A DNA stretch of 64,000 bases from Sphingomonas canadensis (GCF_026013525.1 NZ_JAPDRA010000001.1:124001-188000); one strand, 5' to 3'. Shown: positions 15,814 to 25,111, counted from the first letter of the stretch. Translations and numbers: made by a program. The notes: generated by a model from the letters alone, not told the origin.

Positions 15814-17241
15814 ATGACGCGCAACGGGCAGCGCCTCCTCATGCTGATCGACGACGAGCCGGCACAGCGCCGGCTGGTCGCCGCGATCGCATCGCGCCGG
15901 GGCTGGCGCACCATCTTCGCGGGCGATTCGGAAACCGCCATCGCCACGCTGGGCACGCCGGACGGCATGGGCCTGGACGCGGCGGTGCTGGATCACAGCT
16001 CGCCGGACTTCGACGCGCCGGCGCTGATCGCCGAGCTGCGCGCGCGCCGGCCGCAGCTTCCGATCCTGGTGCTCACCGCCAATGGATCGGTTGCCGCCGC
16101 GGTTGCCGCGATGCGCGCGGGCGCCACCGATTTCCTGGTCAAGCCGATCGCGTCGGAACGCCTGCTCGCCGCGCTGGAGAGCGCCGTCGGCGGCAAGACC
16201 GCGGGCGAGCTGCGTCCGCTGACCGAGAAGCTTTCCGCCCCGCTGGGCTTCGACGAGATCGTCGGGGCCGCGCCGCAGTTCCGCGCCGCGCTGGCGATCG
16301 CGGCCAAGGCGGCGCGCGCGCGTGTGCCCGTGCTGGTCGAAGGCGAATCGGGCGTGGGCAAGGAAGTGATCGCCGAGGCGATCCACGCCGCCTCGCCGCG
16401 CGCCAAGAAAGAGATGATCCGCGTCAATTGCGGCGCGATCCCCGCCAACCTGGTCGAATCGGAGCTGTTCGGGCACGAAAAGGGCGCCTTCACCGGCGCG
16501 TTCGAGCGCAAGATCGGCCGCTTCGCCGATGCCGACGGCGGCACAATCTTCCTGGACGAAGTGGGCGAGATGCCGCTGGAGGCGCAGGTGAAGCTGCTGC
16601 GCGTGCTCCAGTCGGGCGAGATCCAGCCGATCGGCGCGCGCCATGTGCGCGAGGTGGACGTGCGCGTGATCGCCGCCACCAACAAGACGCTGCTGGCCGA
16701 GGTGGAGGCCGGGCGCTTCCGCGAGGACCTTTATTACCGGCTCAACGTCGTGCAGGTGACGATCCCGCCGCTGCGCGAGCGCGCGGGCGACATTCCCGCG
16801 CTGGCCCGCCACCTGCTCGGCCGCATCGCCGATCAGCCGGGGCTGCGCCCGCTGGGCATCACCGATGACGCGCTGGCGCTGCTCGGCAGCTATGACTGGC
16901 CGGGCAACGTCCGCCAGCTCCAGAACGCGCTGTTCCGCGCGGCCGTGCTCTGCGAGAGCGACGGGCTGACCCGCGCCGATTTCCCGCAGATCGCCCAGCT
17001 CGCCGCCGGACGTCCCGCGGGCGGCCCCGTCGCCGGCCAGGCATCGGGCAACGCGGGCATCACGCTGTTCCGCCCCGACGGCAACCTGCGCGCGCTGGAC
17101 GAGATCGAGGCGGACGTGATCCGCCTGGCCATCGGCCATTACCGCGGCCGCATGACAGAGGTCGCGCGGCGCCTGGGCATCGGCCGTTCCACGCTCTACC
17201 GCAAGCTGGGCGAGCTGGGGATCGATCAGAGCGCCGCCTGA
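15814..17241 (+). CDS. NtrC-like sigma-54-dependent response regulator
   Basis: A 475-aa protein with three domains. The receiver (1-120) keeps acidic residues D13/D14, phospho-acceptor D60 (AVLDH) and K110. The AAA+ domain has Walker A GESGVGKE (177-184), the sigma-54 contact GAFTGA (224-229) and Walker B GGTIFLDE. The Fis-type helix-turn-helix ends the protein (VARRLGIGRSTLYRKLGEL). It should activate sigma-54 promoters when phosphorylated. No histidine kinase is adjacent, so it is an orphan here. ATG 15814 is chosen with ACAGGA upstream. Confidence 0.93.
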   Translation: MTRNGQRLLMLIDDEPAQRRLVAAIASRRGWRTIFAGDSETAIATLGTPDGMGLDAAVLDHSSPDFDAPALIAELRARRPQLPILVLTANGSVAAAVAAMRAGATDFLVKPIASERLLAALESAVGGKTAGELRPLTEKLSAPLGFDEIVGAAPQFRAALAIAAKAARARVPVLVEGESGVGKEVIAEAIHAASPRAKKEMIRVNCGAIPANLVESELFGHEKGAFTGAFERKIGRFADADGGTIFLDEVGEMPLEAQVKLLRVLQSGEIQPIGARHVREVDVRVIAATNKTLLAEVEAGRFREDLYYRLNVVQVTIPPLRERAGDIPALARHLLGRIADQPGLRPLGITDDALALLGSYDWPGNVRQLQNALFRAAVLCESDGLTRADFPQIAQLAAGRPAGGPVAGQASGNAGITLFRPDGNLRALDEIEADVIRLAIGHYRGRMTEVARRLGIGRSTLYRKLGELGIDQSAA

Positions 17242-17247
17242 CGCGGC

Positions 17248-17718
17248 TCAGTTCGCCGGGGCGTTGGCCGATGCGACCATGGCGTCGAAATCCGCCTTGG
17301 TGATGCCGATCAGCAGCCCCTTGCGATCCTTGCCGAACGCTTCGAGCGGCACCGCGACCTTGCCGCCGGGCGCGGACACCACCGCATCGGCCATCGCAAC
17401 CGATTCGACCGTGCCGATCACCACACCCTTGCTGTCGCGCACCTCCGCCCCCGCCGCGATATCGCCGGGCTTGGCGGGGACGGCGCGCGGCGCCTTGGTC
17501 CGTTCGGCGCGTTGACCCCGGGCGATCGCTTCGTCGCGTGCGATTTCCGCGCTGCGGGCCGCCGCATCGCCGCCGCGGAAGTCGCGCGCCTCCGAGCCCA
17601 CCAGCGTGGCGTCCGGCCCTGCCACGGCCGGCGGGGCGCTTACCGCCTGGGCATGCGCCGCCCCGGCGCCCAGCGTCAGCCCCGCGATCGCCAGCGTGCT
17701 GCGCAGCATCGTCCGCAT
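17248..17718 (-). CDS. Secreted protein with PRC-barrel-like C-terminal domain
   Basis: A 156-aa protein with a Sec signal peptide (MRTMLRSTLAIAGLTLGAG...AHAQA). After a low-complexity stretch, GAEVRDSKGVVIGTVESV begins a small beta-barrel-like domain resembling PRC-barrel or related fragments, ending KGLLIGITKADFDAMVASA. Probably periplasmic. The start at 17718 is chosen for the strong GGAGGT SD. Function unknown. It ends 6 nt from the stop of the convergent NtrC-like gene. Confidence 0.78.
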   Translation of the reverse strand: MRTMLRSTLAIAGLTLGAGAAHAQAVSAPPAVAGPDATLVGSEARDFRGGDAAARSAEIARDEAIARGQRAERTKAPRAVPAKPGDIAAGAEVRDSKGVVIGTVESVAMADAVVSAPGGKVAVPLEAFGKDRKGLLIGITKADFDAMVASANAPAN

Positions 17719-17781
17719 CGGGACCTCCTCTCCTTGTCCTGCGCTGTCAGGATAGGCCCGCCGGGACGCCATTTCTAGGAG

Positions 17782-18783
17782 TTAATCGTCCTCGTCCTCG
17801 AAGCCCGCCAGTTCGAGCGCCCGTGCGCGGATCTGGCGCTGCCGGCACCAATGGACCAGCGCGTCCTCGCGCCCATGCGTCACCCACACCTCGCGCGGGG
17901 CCAGCTCGGCGATGGTGCCGGTCAGCTCGTCCCAATCGGCATGGTCGGAAAGGATCAGCGGCAGCTCCACATTCTGCTGCCGCGCGCGCTGGCGGATGCG
18001 CATCCAGCCGGACGCCATCGCCGTCACCGGATCGGGCAGCCGGCGCGACCAGCGATCGTTGAGCGCGGAAGGCGGCGCCACCACGATCCGCCCCGCCAGC
18101 TCCGCCCTGGCCACGCCCGTCGCGGGGCGCAGCTCGCCCAGCTCGACGCCCAGTTCGACATACAGGTCGCACAACCGCTGCTGCGCGCCGTGGAGGTAGA
18201 TGGGATCGTCGAACCCCATTGCCCGCAGCTCGCGGATCACCCGCTGCGCCTTGCCCAGCGCATAGGCGCCCAGCAGCACGCACCGCTCGGGCTCGGCGCG
18301 CAGCCGGGCGAGCAGCTTGTCCAGCTCGTCATGCGTATCCGGATGGCGGAACACCGGCAGGCCGAAGGTCGCTTCGGTGACGAAGACGTCGCACGGCACG
18401 GGCTCGAACGGCGCGCAGGTCGGGTCCGGCCGCCGCTTGTAGTCGCCCGATACCACGATGCGCTCGCCGCGATGCTCCAGCACCGCCTGCGCCGATCCCA
18501 GCACATGGCCGGCGGGCGCCAGCCGCACCGCCACCGCGCCCATCGCCACCGCCTCGCCATAGGCCAGCGCGCGGCCGTTCTGGGGGCCATAGCGCGCCAC
18601 CATGATCGCCAGCGTCTCGCGCGTCGCCCACACCTCGCCATGGCCGCCGCGCGCATGATCGGCATGGCCATGCGTCACGATCGCACGCGGCACCGGTCGC
18701 GAAGGATCGATCCAGGCATCCGCGGCGGGAACATATATCCCCTCGCGATGCGGTTCGATCCAGTCGCCCAGCCTAGCCATCAT
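17782..18783 (-). CDS. Ligase-associated-type MBL-fold DNA exonuclease
   Basis: A 333-aa metallo-beta-lactamase/beta-CASP-like protein with the metal motif HGHADH (38-43), later GDYKRRPDP, a terminal LSDHADW and a WVTHG motif. This matches the exonuclease of the ligase-associated DNA repair set, which usually includes a DEXH helicase, an ATP-dependent ligase and a phosphoesterase. The helicase is present, divergent and almost abutting; the ligase and phosphoesterase are not within the window next to it. Start 18783 or 18780 (two consecutive Met codons). Confidence 0.9.
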   Translation of the reverse strand: MMARLGDWIEPHREGIYVPAADAWIDPSRPVPRAIVTHGHADHARGGHGEVWATRETLAIMVARYGPQNGRALAYGEAVAMGAVAVRLAPAGHVLGSAQAVLEHRGERIVVSGDYKRRPDPTCAPFEPVPCDVFVTEATFGLPVFRHPDTHDELDKLLARLRAEPERCVLLGAYALGKAQRVIRELRAMGFDDPIYLHGAQQRLCDLYVELGVELGELRPATGVARAELAGRIVVAPPSALNDRWSRRLPDPVTAMASGWMRIRQRARQQNVELPLILSDHADWDELTGTIAELAPREVWVTHGREDALVHWCRQRQIRARALELAGFEDEDD

Positions 18784-18798
18784 GCCTATATGGCCGTG

Positions 18799-21216
18799 AT
18801 GCCCGCCGCTTCCCAGCTCCCCGAACCCATTTCGCGCTGGTTCGCGGCGCGCGGGTGGACACCGCGGCGGCACCAGCGCGACATGCTAGCCGCCGCGCGG
18901 GCCGGGCAGCATGCGCTGCTCGTCGCCCCCACCGGCGCCGGCAAGACGCTGGCGGGCTTCCTGCCCAGCCTGGCCGAGCTGGTCGAGGCGCCGGCGCGCG
19001 GGCTCCACACGCTCTATATCTCGCCGCTCAAGGCGCTGGCGGTGGACGTGCGCCGCAACCTGCTGACCCCGATCGAGGAGATGGGCCTGCCGATCCGCGT
19101 CGAGGCGCGCACCGGCGATACCCCGCACGAGCGCAAGGCACGCCAGCGCGCCGACCCGCCCGAGATCCTGCTCACCACCCCCGAAAGCCTCAGCCTGCTG
19201 CTGTCGCACGAGGACAGCCTGTACCTGTTCCGCGACCTGCGCACCGTGGTGATCGACGAGGTCCACGCCTTTGCCACCGGCAAGCGCGGCGACCTGCTGG
19301 CGCTGGCGCTGGCGCGACTCCAGGGGATCGCGCCGGGGCTGCGCCGCGTCGCGCTGTCGGCCACGGTCGCCGATCCGGACGGCTATCGCGCCTGGCTGGC
19401 GCCGCATGGCGACATCGATGCGGTGACGCTGGTGGCGGGGGAAAAGGGCGCCGATCCGCATGTCGATATCCTGTTGCCGCAGGATCGCGTGCCCTGGGCC
19501 GGCCATTCGGGCACCTATGCCATCCCCCAGGTGATGGCGGAGATCGAGCGGCACCGGACCACCATCGTCTTCTGCAACACGCGCGGGCTGGCCGAGCTGA
19601 TCCTGCAGCAATTGTGGAAGGTGAACGTCAACGGCCTGCCCATCGCCGTCCACCACGGCAGCCTTAGCCTGGAGGCCCGCCGCCGCGCCGAGCAGGCGAT
19701 GGCCGACGGCAGGCTGCGCGCGCTGGTCGCCACCGCCAGCCTCGATCTGGGGGTGGACTGGGGCGACGTCGATTGCGTGATCCAGATGGGCGCGCCCAAG
19801 GGATCGTCGCGCCTGCTCCAGCGCATCGGCCGCGCGAACCACCGGCTGGACGAGCCCAGCGAGGCGATCCTGGTCCCCGGCAACCGCTTCGAATATCTGG
19901 AGGCGCGCGCCGCATTGGACGCGGTGGAGGAAGGCGAACTGGACCCGGACGCCTTCCGCCCCGGCGCGCTCGACGTGCTGGCGCAGCATGTCATGGCCTG
20001 CGCCTGCGCCGCCCCCTTCCGCGCGGAGGAATTGCTGCACGAGGTACGCGCAGCATTGCCCTATTCGGCGCTGACGGCGGAGGCGTTCGATCGCGTCCTC
20101 GGCTTCATCGCCGACGGCGGCTATTCGCTGCGCGCCTATGACCGGTTCAAGCGCCTCACGCGCGGCGCAGACGGCATGTGGCGCGTCAGCCACCCCAGCT
20201 TCGTCGCGCAGCATCGCCTGAACGCGGGCATCATCGTCGAGGAGCCGATGCTGGAGGTCCGCTTCCGCAACGGCCGCAAGCTGGGCCGTGTCGAGGAGAT
20301 GTTCGGCGCCTCGCTCAGCCCCGGCGACACCTTCTTCTTCGCCGGGCTCAGCCTGGAGGTGGAGCGCGTCGACACCAGCGACATCCTGGTCCGCGCCACC
20401 AGCCGCCCCGCGCGCATCCCGAGCTATATGGGCGCGCGCCTCGCGATCACCGCCAATCTGGCGCGCCGCGTCCGCGCCTTCCTGCACGATCGCCGCGAAT
20501 GGCCGCGCTTCCCAGACGATGTGCGCGAATGGCTGGAGGTGCAGCAATTGCGCTCACGCCTGCCCGCGCCGGGCCAGCTCCTGGTCGAGACCTTCCCGCA
20601 CGAAGGCAAGCACCATATGGTGATCTACAGCTTCGAAGGCTGGAACGCGCACCAGTCGCTCGGCATGCTGATCACGCGGCGGATGGAGGCGCAGGGGCTG
20701 AAGCCGATCGGCTTCGTCGCCAATGACTATGCGCTCGCCTGCTACGGGCTGGAGCCGGTCCGCAACCCCCAGGAACTGCTTTCGCCCGAGATACTGGAGC
20801 ATGAGTTCGTCGAATGGGTGCAGGGCTCGGCGCTGCTCAAGCGCGCCTTCCGCGAGGTGGCGATCATCGGCGGACTCGTCGAGCGGCAGCATCCGGGCAA
20901 GAAGAAGAGTGGCCGCCAGGTCACCTTCTCCACCGACCTGATCTACGACGTGCTGCGCAAGTATGAGCCCGATCACCTGCTGCTGCGCGCGGCCTGGGCC
21001 GATGCGCGCGCACGGATGACCGATGTCGGGCGGCTGGGCCACCTGCTCGACAATGCGGCGGAGACGATGCTGCACATCGATCTGCCGCGCGTATCGCCGA
21101 TGGCGGTTCCGGTGCTGATCATGATCGGCCGCGAAAGCCTGCCCCAGGGCAGCGCCGACGACGCGATATTGATGGAAGCCGAAGCGCTGGCGGCGCAGGC
21201 GATGCGCCTGGACTGA
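18799..21216 (+). CDS. Ligase-associated DNA repair DEXH helicase (Lhr-type)
   Basis: An 805-aa superfamily 2 helicase. Walker A APTGAGKT is at 43-50, the DEVH box in VIDEVHAFATGKRGDL, motif III in ALSATVAD, and motif VI in LLQRIGRANHR, followed by the winged helix and long C-terminal Lhr-core regions. Such enzymes translocate on single-stranded DNA and unwind RNA:DNA or DNA forks during damage response. ATG 18799 (or 18790) begins only 6-15 nt from the divergent exonuclease start, so promoters must overlap the opposite gene or the transcripts be nearly leaderless. Confidence 0.95.
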   Translation: MPAASQLPEPISRWFAARGWTPRRHQRDMLAAARAGQHALLVAPTGAGKTLAGFLPSLAELVEAPARGLHTLYISPLKALAVDVRRNLLTPIEEMGLPIRVEARTGDTPHERKARQRADPPEILLTTPESLSLLLSHEDSLYLFRDLRTVVIDEVHAFATGKRGDLLALALARLQGIAPGLRRVALSATVADPDGYRAWLAPHGDIDAVTLVAGEKGADPHVDILLPQDRVPWAGHSGTYAIPQVMAEIERHRTTIVFCNTRGLAELILQQLWKVNVNGLPIAVHHGSLSLEARRRAEQAMADGRLRALVATASLDLGVDWGDVDCVIQMGAPKGSSRLLQRIGRANHRLDEPSEAILVPGNRFEYLEARAALDAVEEGELDPDAFRPGALDVLAQHVMACACAAPFRAEELLHEVRAALPYSALTAEAFDRVLGFIADGGYSLRAYDRFKRLTRGADGMWRVSHPSFVAQHRLNAGIIVEEPMLEVRFRNGRKLGRVEEMFGASLSPGDTFFFAGLSLEVERVDTSDILVRATSRPARIPSYMGARLAITANLARRVRAFLHDRREWPRFPDDVREWLEVQQLRSRLPAPGQLLVETFPHEGKHHMVIYSFEGWNAHQSLGMLITRRMEAQGLKPIGFVANDYALACYGLEPVRNPQELLSPEILEHEFVEWVQGSALLKRAFREVAIIGGLVERQHPGKKKSGRQVTFSTDLIYDVLRKYEPDHLLLRAAWADARARMTDVGRLGHLLDNAAETMLHIDLPRVSPMAVPVLIMIGRESLPQGSADDAILMEAEALAAQAMRLD

Positions 21217-21300
21217 GCGCGGATGCCGCCGCTGGCGGCTGGGTCCGCCCCGGCCATATTTGCGATTGCTGCGCAGCATGGCGCGCGATATCCTGCCGCC

Positions 21301-22257
21301 ATGGCCGCGCTTCGCGCCCTTGCCGCGCTGATGCTCCCGCTCGGGACGCTGGGCGCAGCGCACCCTGCCCCCCAGGACCCGCCGACCGGGGAGATGCAGG
21401 GCATCCCGCCCGATGCGAAAACCCGGTCGCTGATGCTGGGCGAACTCGATTCCCGGCTCACCGTGAAGGTGGCGGTGGGCGACGCCGGCCCGTTCAACTT
21501 CATCATCGATACCGGCGCCGAACGCACCGTCGTCTCGCGCGAGCTGGCCGGATCGCTCGGCCTGGCGCCGGGCGTGCCGGTCCAGCTCGTCTCAATGAGC
21601 GGAACGGAACAGGTGAACACCGTGGTGGTGCCGGGGCTGGCGATCGAGGCGATCGGCAAGCGTCACGACATCCTGGCCCCCGCGCTGGAGCGGAGCGATC
21701 TGGGCGCGCAGGGGCTGCTGGGGATCGATACGCTGCAGGATCATGTCGTCCGCATCGATTTCGACGCCGGGACGATGACGGTGGCGGCCAGCCAGAAGCG
21801 CCGCCGCGCGCCCCGCTCGGACGACGAGATCGTCGTCACCGCGCGCAGCCGCTTCGGCCAGTTGATCGTGACCGACGCCTATTTCGCCAACAGCCGCGTC
21901 GAGGTGGTGATCGATACCGGCGCGCAGGTGAGCATGGGCAACACCGCGTTCCGCAACCTGATCGGCAAGCGCAAGCTGGCGGTGACCCCGATCGAGCTTA
22001 CCAGCGTGACCGGCGGCAAGCTGGCCGCGGACTATGCGCTGGTGCCCAAGATGCATGTCGGGGGCGTGCGCTTCGACCAGCTTCCGGTCGCCTTTGCGGA
22101 GGTCGCGCCCTTCGCCAAGTTCGGGCTGACGCAGAAGCCCGCGCTGCTGCTCGGCATGGATGCGCTGCGCGGCTTCCGCCAGGTGGAGATCGACTTCCCC
22201 AACCGGCAGGTGCGCTTCCGCATGCAGAAGCGCCTCTCCGTCCCGCGGTTCCGCTGA
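21301..22257 (+). CDS. Secreted retropepsin-like aspartyl protease, two-domain
   Basis: A 318-aa protein with a short signal-like N-terminus (MAALRALAALMLPLG). Two retroviral-type aspartyl protease halves are present, each with the catalytic motif DTGA: IIDTGAERT (D70) and VIDTGAQVS (D205), so a single chain may form the active site. The linker contains DEIVVTARS at 175-183, identical in its core to TonB boxes of sphingomonad receptors. ATG 21301 is chosen over 21223 because it gives a clean signal peptide. Substrate unknown. Confidence 0.83.
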   Translation: MAALRALAALMLPLGTLGAAHPAPQDPPTGEMQGIPPDAKTRSLMLGELDSRLTVKVAVGDAGPFNFIIDTGAERTVVSRELAGSLGLAPGVPVQLVSMSGTEQVNTVVVPGLAIEAIGKRHDILAPALERSDLGAQGLLGIDTLQDHVVRIDFDAGTMTVAASQKRRRAPRSDDEIVVTARSRFGQLIVTDAYFANSRVEVVIDTGAQVSMGNTAFRNLIGKRKLAVTPIELTSVTGGKLAADYALVPKMHVGGVRFDQLPVAFAEVAPFAKFGLTQKPALLLGMDALRGFRQVEIDFPNRQVRFRMQKRLSVPRFR

Positions 22258-22325
22258 CGGCCGATCGGCGCCGCGCTCCGCCAGCCGATTGACAACGCTG
22301 CCCCACTCGCGCTCAGGGTGGCGCG

Positions 22326-23759
22326 ATGACCCGCCTCTCCCGCACCGCGCTCGCCTCGCTTCCGCCCGCCATCCTCCGGCCCGGGCATGATCCCGCCGGC
22401 ATCGCCACCGGCATCGTCCATTTCGGCCCCGGCGCCTTTCATCGCGCGCACCAAGCCGCCTATGTCGACCGGCTGCTGGACCAGGACCCGCGCTGGGGCA
22501 TCGCCGCGGTCTCGCTGCGAAGCGGCACCACCACCGATGCGCTGAAGGCGCAGCAGGGCCTCTACGCGCTGGCGGTGATCGATCGCGAGCCCGAAACGCG
22601 CATCCTGGCCGCGCACAGCGACGCGATCGGCCCCGGCGAGGGCGCCCGGCTGCGCGCGCTGCTCGCGGACCCGGCGGTGCGGCTGGCGACCAGCACGGTG
22701 ACCGAGAAGGGCTATTGCCTGGGGCCGGACGGCACGCTCGATCTCGCCCACCCGGATATCGTCCATGACAGCGCCCGGCCCGCCGAGCCGGCCAGCGTGA
22801 TCGGATGGATCGTCGCCGGGCTCGCGGATCGCCGCGCGGCGGGCGTCCCGCCGTTCGCGATGCTGTGCTGCGACAACATGACCGGCAACGGCGCGAAGGT
22901 GCGCGCCGCCTGCGTCACGCTGGCGCGCGAATGGGACGCGGGTCTGGCGGACTGGATCGCGGGCGAAGTGGCGTTCCCCGATTCGATGGTCGATTCGATC
23001 ACCCCCGCCAGCGATCCCGCCTTCCTGGCCGGGGTGGCGGCCGGACTGGGCGTCGAGGATCGCGCCGCCGTCCAGCGCGAACGCTTCACCCAATGGGTGC
23101 TCGAACGCTGCGATCTGCCCGGCGCGCCGGATCTTGCCGCCGCCGGGGTGACGCTGACCGGCGACGTGCGCGGTTACGAGCAGGCCAAGCTGCGCATCCT
23201 GAACGGCGCGCACTCGACGCTCGCCTATGCCGGGCTGGCGCTGGGGCACGAGACGGTGTTCGAGGCGATGTCAAACCCGGCGCTGGCGGGCTTCGCCGCG
23301 CGGCTGGTGCATCAGGATATCCGCGCCTCGCTCCCGGCGATCGAGGGGCTGGATACCGCCGCCTATGCCGATGCGGTGCTCGATCGCTTCCGCAATCCCG
23401 CGATCCGCCACCTGCTGTCGCAGATCGCGTGGGATGGATCGCAGAAGCTGCCCTATCGCATCCTGGATACCACGCGCGAGGCGCTGGAGGCGGGCCGTCC
23501 CGTGGACCGGCTGGCGGTGCCCGTGGCCGCCTGGATCGCCTTCCTCCGCCGCAAGGCGCTGGCGGGCGAAGCGATCACCGATCCGCTGGCGGACAAGCTG
23601 GCGGCCGCCGCATCGGGGAACGATCCCGTCGCCGCCGTGCTGGCGATCCGCCAGGTGTTCCCGCAGCGGCTGGCCGAGGACGCGCGCTACGCCGCCGCGG
23701 TGGCAGACACCTTCGCGATGCTGGACGGGGGCAGGACGGACGCGCTGCTCGCGCTCTAA
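22326..23759 (+). CDS. Mannitol dehydrogenase family protein (fructuronate reductase-like)
   Basis: A 477-aa long-chain polyol dehydrogenase. The N-terminal Rossmann domain has IVHFGPGAFHRAHQA; the family signature KLRILNGAHSTLAYAG is present in the second domain. Enzymes of this family interconvert mannitol/fructose, mannonate/fructuronate or altronate/tagaturonate with NAD(H); the sequence alone does not separate them. No sugar transporter or other hexuronate gene is adjacent. The gene is full length. Confidence 0.9.
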   Translation: MTRLSRTALASLPPAILRPGHDPAGIATGIVHFGPGAFHRAHQAAYVDRLLDQDPRWGIAAVSLRSGTTTDALKAQQGLYALAVIDREPETRILAAHSDAIGPGEGARLRALLADPAVRLATSTVTEKGYCLGPDGTLDLAHPDIVHDSARPAEPASVIGWIVAGLADRRAAGVPPFAMLCCDNMTGNGAKVRAACVTLAREWDAGLADWIAGEVAFPDSMVDSITPASDPAFLAGVAAGLGVEDRAAVQRERFTQWVLERCDLPGAPDLAAAGVTLTGDVRGYEQAKLRILNGAHSTLAYAGLALGHETVFEAMSNPALAGFAARLVHQDIRASLPAIEGLDTAAYADAVLDRFRNPAIRHLLSQIAWDGSQKLPYRILDTTREALEAGRPVDRLAVPVAAWIAFLRRKALAGEAITDPLADKLAAAASGNDPVAAVLAIRQVFPQRLAEDARYAAAVADTFAMLDGGRTDALLAL

Positions 23760-23812
23760 AGTCTGCCAATTTCTGGCGGAGTCGGCACCGGACCGAATCC
23801 AGGCCGCCCCGA

Positions 23813-24910
23813 TCAGATCGCCCGGGGGCCGTCCGTGCCCAGCAGGTGCGTGCAGAGCTGCTTCTCCGGCGAATCGTCCGGCTCCAGCGCCGCCACCGTC
23901 ACCCAGCCGGCCGCGCGCAGCTCCGCGCCCGTCTCCGCTGGCGTGCCCAGCGGCAGGAACAGCCGCCGCCGCTCCCCCATCGCCAGCCCGGCATCCAGGA
24001 TGCGATCGGCATAGAGCGAGAAGCCCACCGCCGGCTCCTCGCGCCCGTCCTCGTGCATGATGGCATAGGCGCCGCCACGGCCGATCTCGTCGCGCACGCC
24101 GTCCGCGAACAGCGAGAAGCCGATCCAGCTCTGATATTCGAAACCGTGCCGCTCGGTCGGGTCCAGCGTCAGCGCCGCCGCGCCGCCCAGGCTGTCCGCC
24201 ACCGCCGCCAGCCCGTCCAGCCTGCTGGCCAGCGCATTGCCCGCGTCGATCGCGCGCAGCCGCGCCATGGCGGGCGCGAACGGCCCGGCCGCCTCGATCA
24301 GCGGCAGATAGCGCGCGTCGATCGCCGCGACGGCGCCCGCGTCCTTGGCGTCCAGCCGGTCGCGCAGCGCCGCCAGCGACGCGCCGTCCAGCGCACCCGC
24401 CGCCAGCGTATCGACCAGATCGGGCAGCGTGAAATCCACCTTGATGCCGCTAAGGCCTGCCGCTGCCAGCGCCTCGATGGCGACGCGAACGATTTCCGCC
24501 ACCGCGCCGACGCTGTCGAGCCCGATCAGCTCGGCGCCCATCTGGCGCATCGCGCGCTCCGGATGCAGCTCCGACGCGCGCAGCTTCAGCACCGGTCCGG
24601 CATAGGAAAGCCGCACGGGGCGCGGGTGATGCCCCATCCGCGTCACCGCGATCCGGCCCACCTGCGCGGTGATATCCGGCCGGATCGCCAGCGTGCGCTG
24701 CGACACCGGATCGACGAATCGCACCGCGTTGCGCATCCCGCCCGCCTTCAGCCGCGATGCGAGCGCATCGCCGAATTCGGCCAGCGGCGGATCGACCCGC
24801 TCATAGCCATAGAGGCGCGCATGCCCCAGCACGCGCGCCTCCAGCGCCGCCGCGGCATCGGCCAGCGGCGGCAATCGATCGTGGAATCCCTCTGGCAACA
24901 GGCCGGTCAT
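23813..24910 (-). CDS. hisZ: ATP phosphoribosyltransferase regulatory subunit
   Basis: A 365-aa paralogue of histidyl-tRNA synthetase catalytic domain that lacks the anticodon-binding part. Signatures are LLPEGFHDRLPPLA at the N-terminus, the class II synthetase-like SQRTLAIRPDIT (motif 2 region) and GRGGAYAIMHEDGREEPAVGFSL split across motif 3. HisZ activates short-form HisG in the first step of histidine synthesis; hisG is not next to it here. The start at 24910 is chosen because it matches the family; a frame from 25078 would run through the hairpin repeats upstream. Confidence 0.9.
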   Translation of the reverse strand: MTGLLPEGFHDRLPPLADAAAALEARVLGHARLYGYERVDPPLAEFGDALASRLKAGGMRNAVRFVDPVSQRTLAIRPDITAQVGRIAVTRMGHHPRPVRLSYAGPVLKLRASELHPERAMRQMGAELIGLDSVGAVAEIVRVAIEALAAAGLSGIKVDFTLPDLVDTLAAGALDGASLAALRDRLDAKDAGAVAAIDARYLPLIEAAGPFAPAMARLRAIDAGNALASRLDGLAAVADSLGGAAALTLDPTERHGFEYQSWIGFSLFADGVRDEIGRGGAYAIMHEDGREEPAVGFSLYADRILDAGLAMGERRRLFLPLGTPAETGAELRAAGWVTVAALEPDDSPEKQLCTHLLGTDGPRAI

Positions 24911-24960
24911 GGAGTGACCCCTAGCGTTTGTTTCGGCGACGCCGCAACGGCGCCGGCGCC

Positions 24961-25038
24961 GGCACTGGCCCGCTCCCCCGCCCGGCCACCCATCGGCAGT
25001 ATCCTGTGGGTGGCCGGGCGGGGGAGCGGGCCGGTGCC
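24961..25038. repeat. Near-perfect 32-bp inverted repeat upstream of hisZ
   Basis: Left arm 24961-24992 and right arm 25007-25038 are reverse complements except for one position that would still pair as G-U in RNA; the loop is 14 nt. The arms are rich in CGCTCCCCCGCC. It lies about 50 nt before the hisZ start. No T-run follows on either strand. Confidence 0.85.
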
Positions 25039-25072
25039 GCTTCGGCGAAGCTGGAAGCGTCCCTAGCCAAGC

Positions 25073-25100
25073 CGTCATCCCGGCGAAAGCCGGGATGACG
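25073..25100. repeat. REP-like hairpin with GAAA tetraloop
   Basis: CGTCATCCCGGC, GAAA, GCCGGGATGACG: a perfect 12-bp stem. This exact palindrome type is a widely dispersed intergenic element in several proteobacteria. It lies 11 nt after the serA stop and may stabilise or end that transcript. Confidence 0.8.
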
Positions 25101-25111
25101 CGCCGGCGATG

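Noticed and set aside
24961-25038. Large hairpin as a rho-independent terminator
   Set aside because: No T-run on either side and it lies upstream, not downstream, of hisZ.
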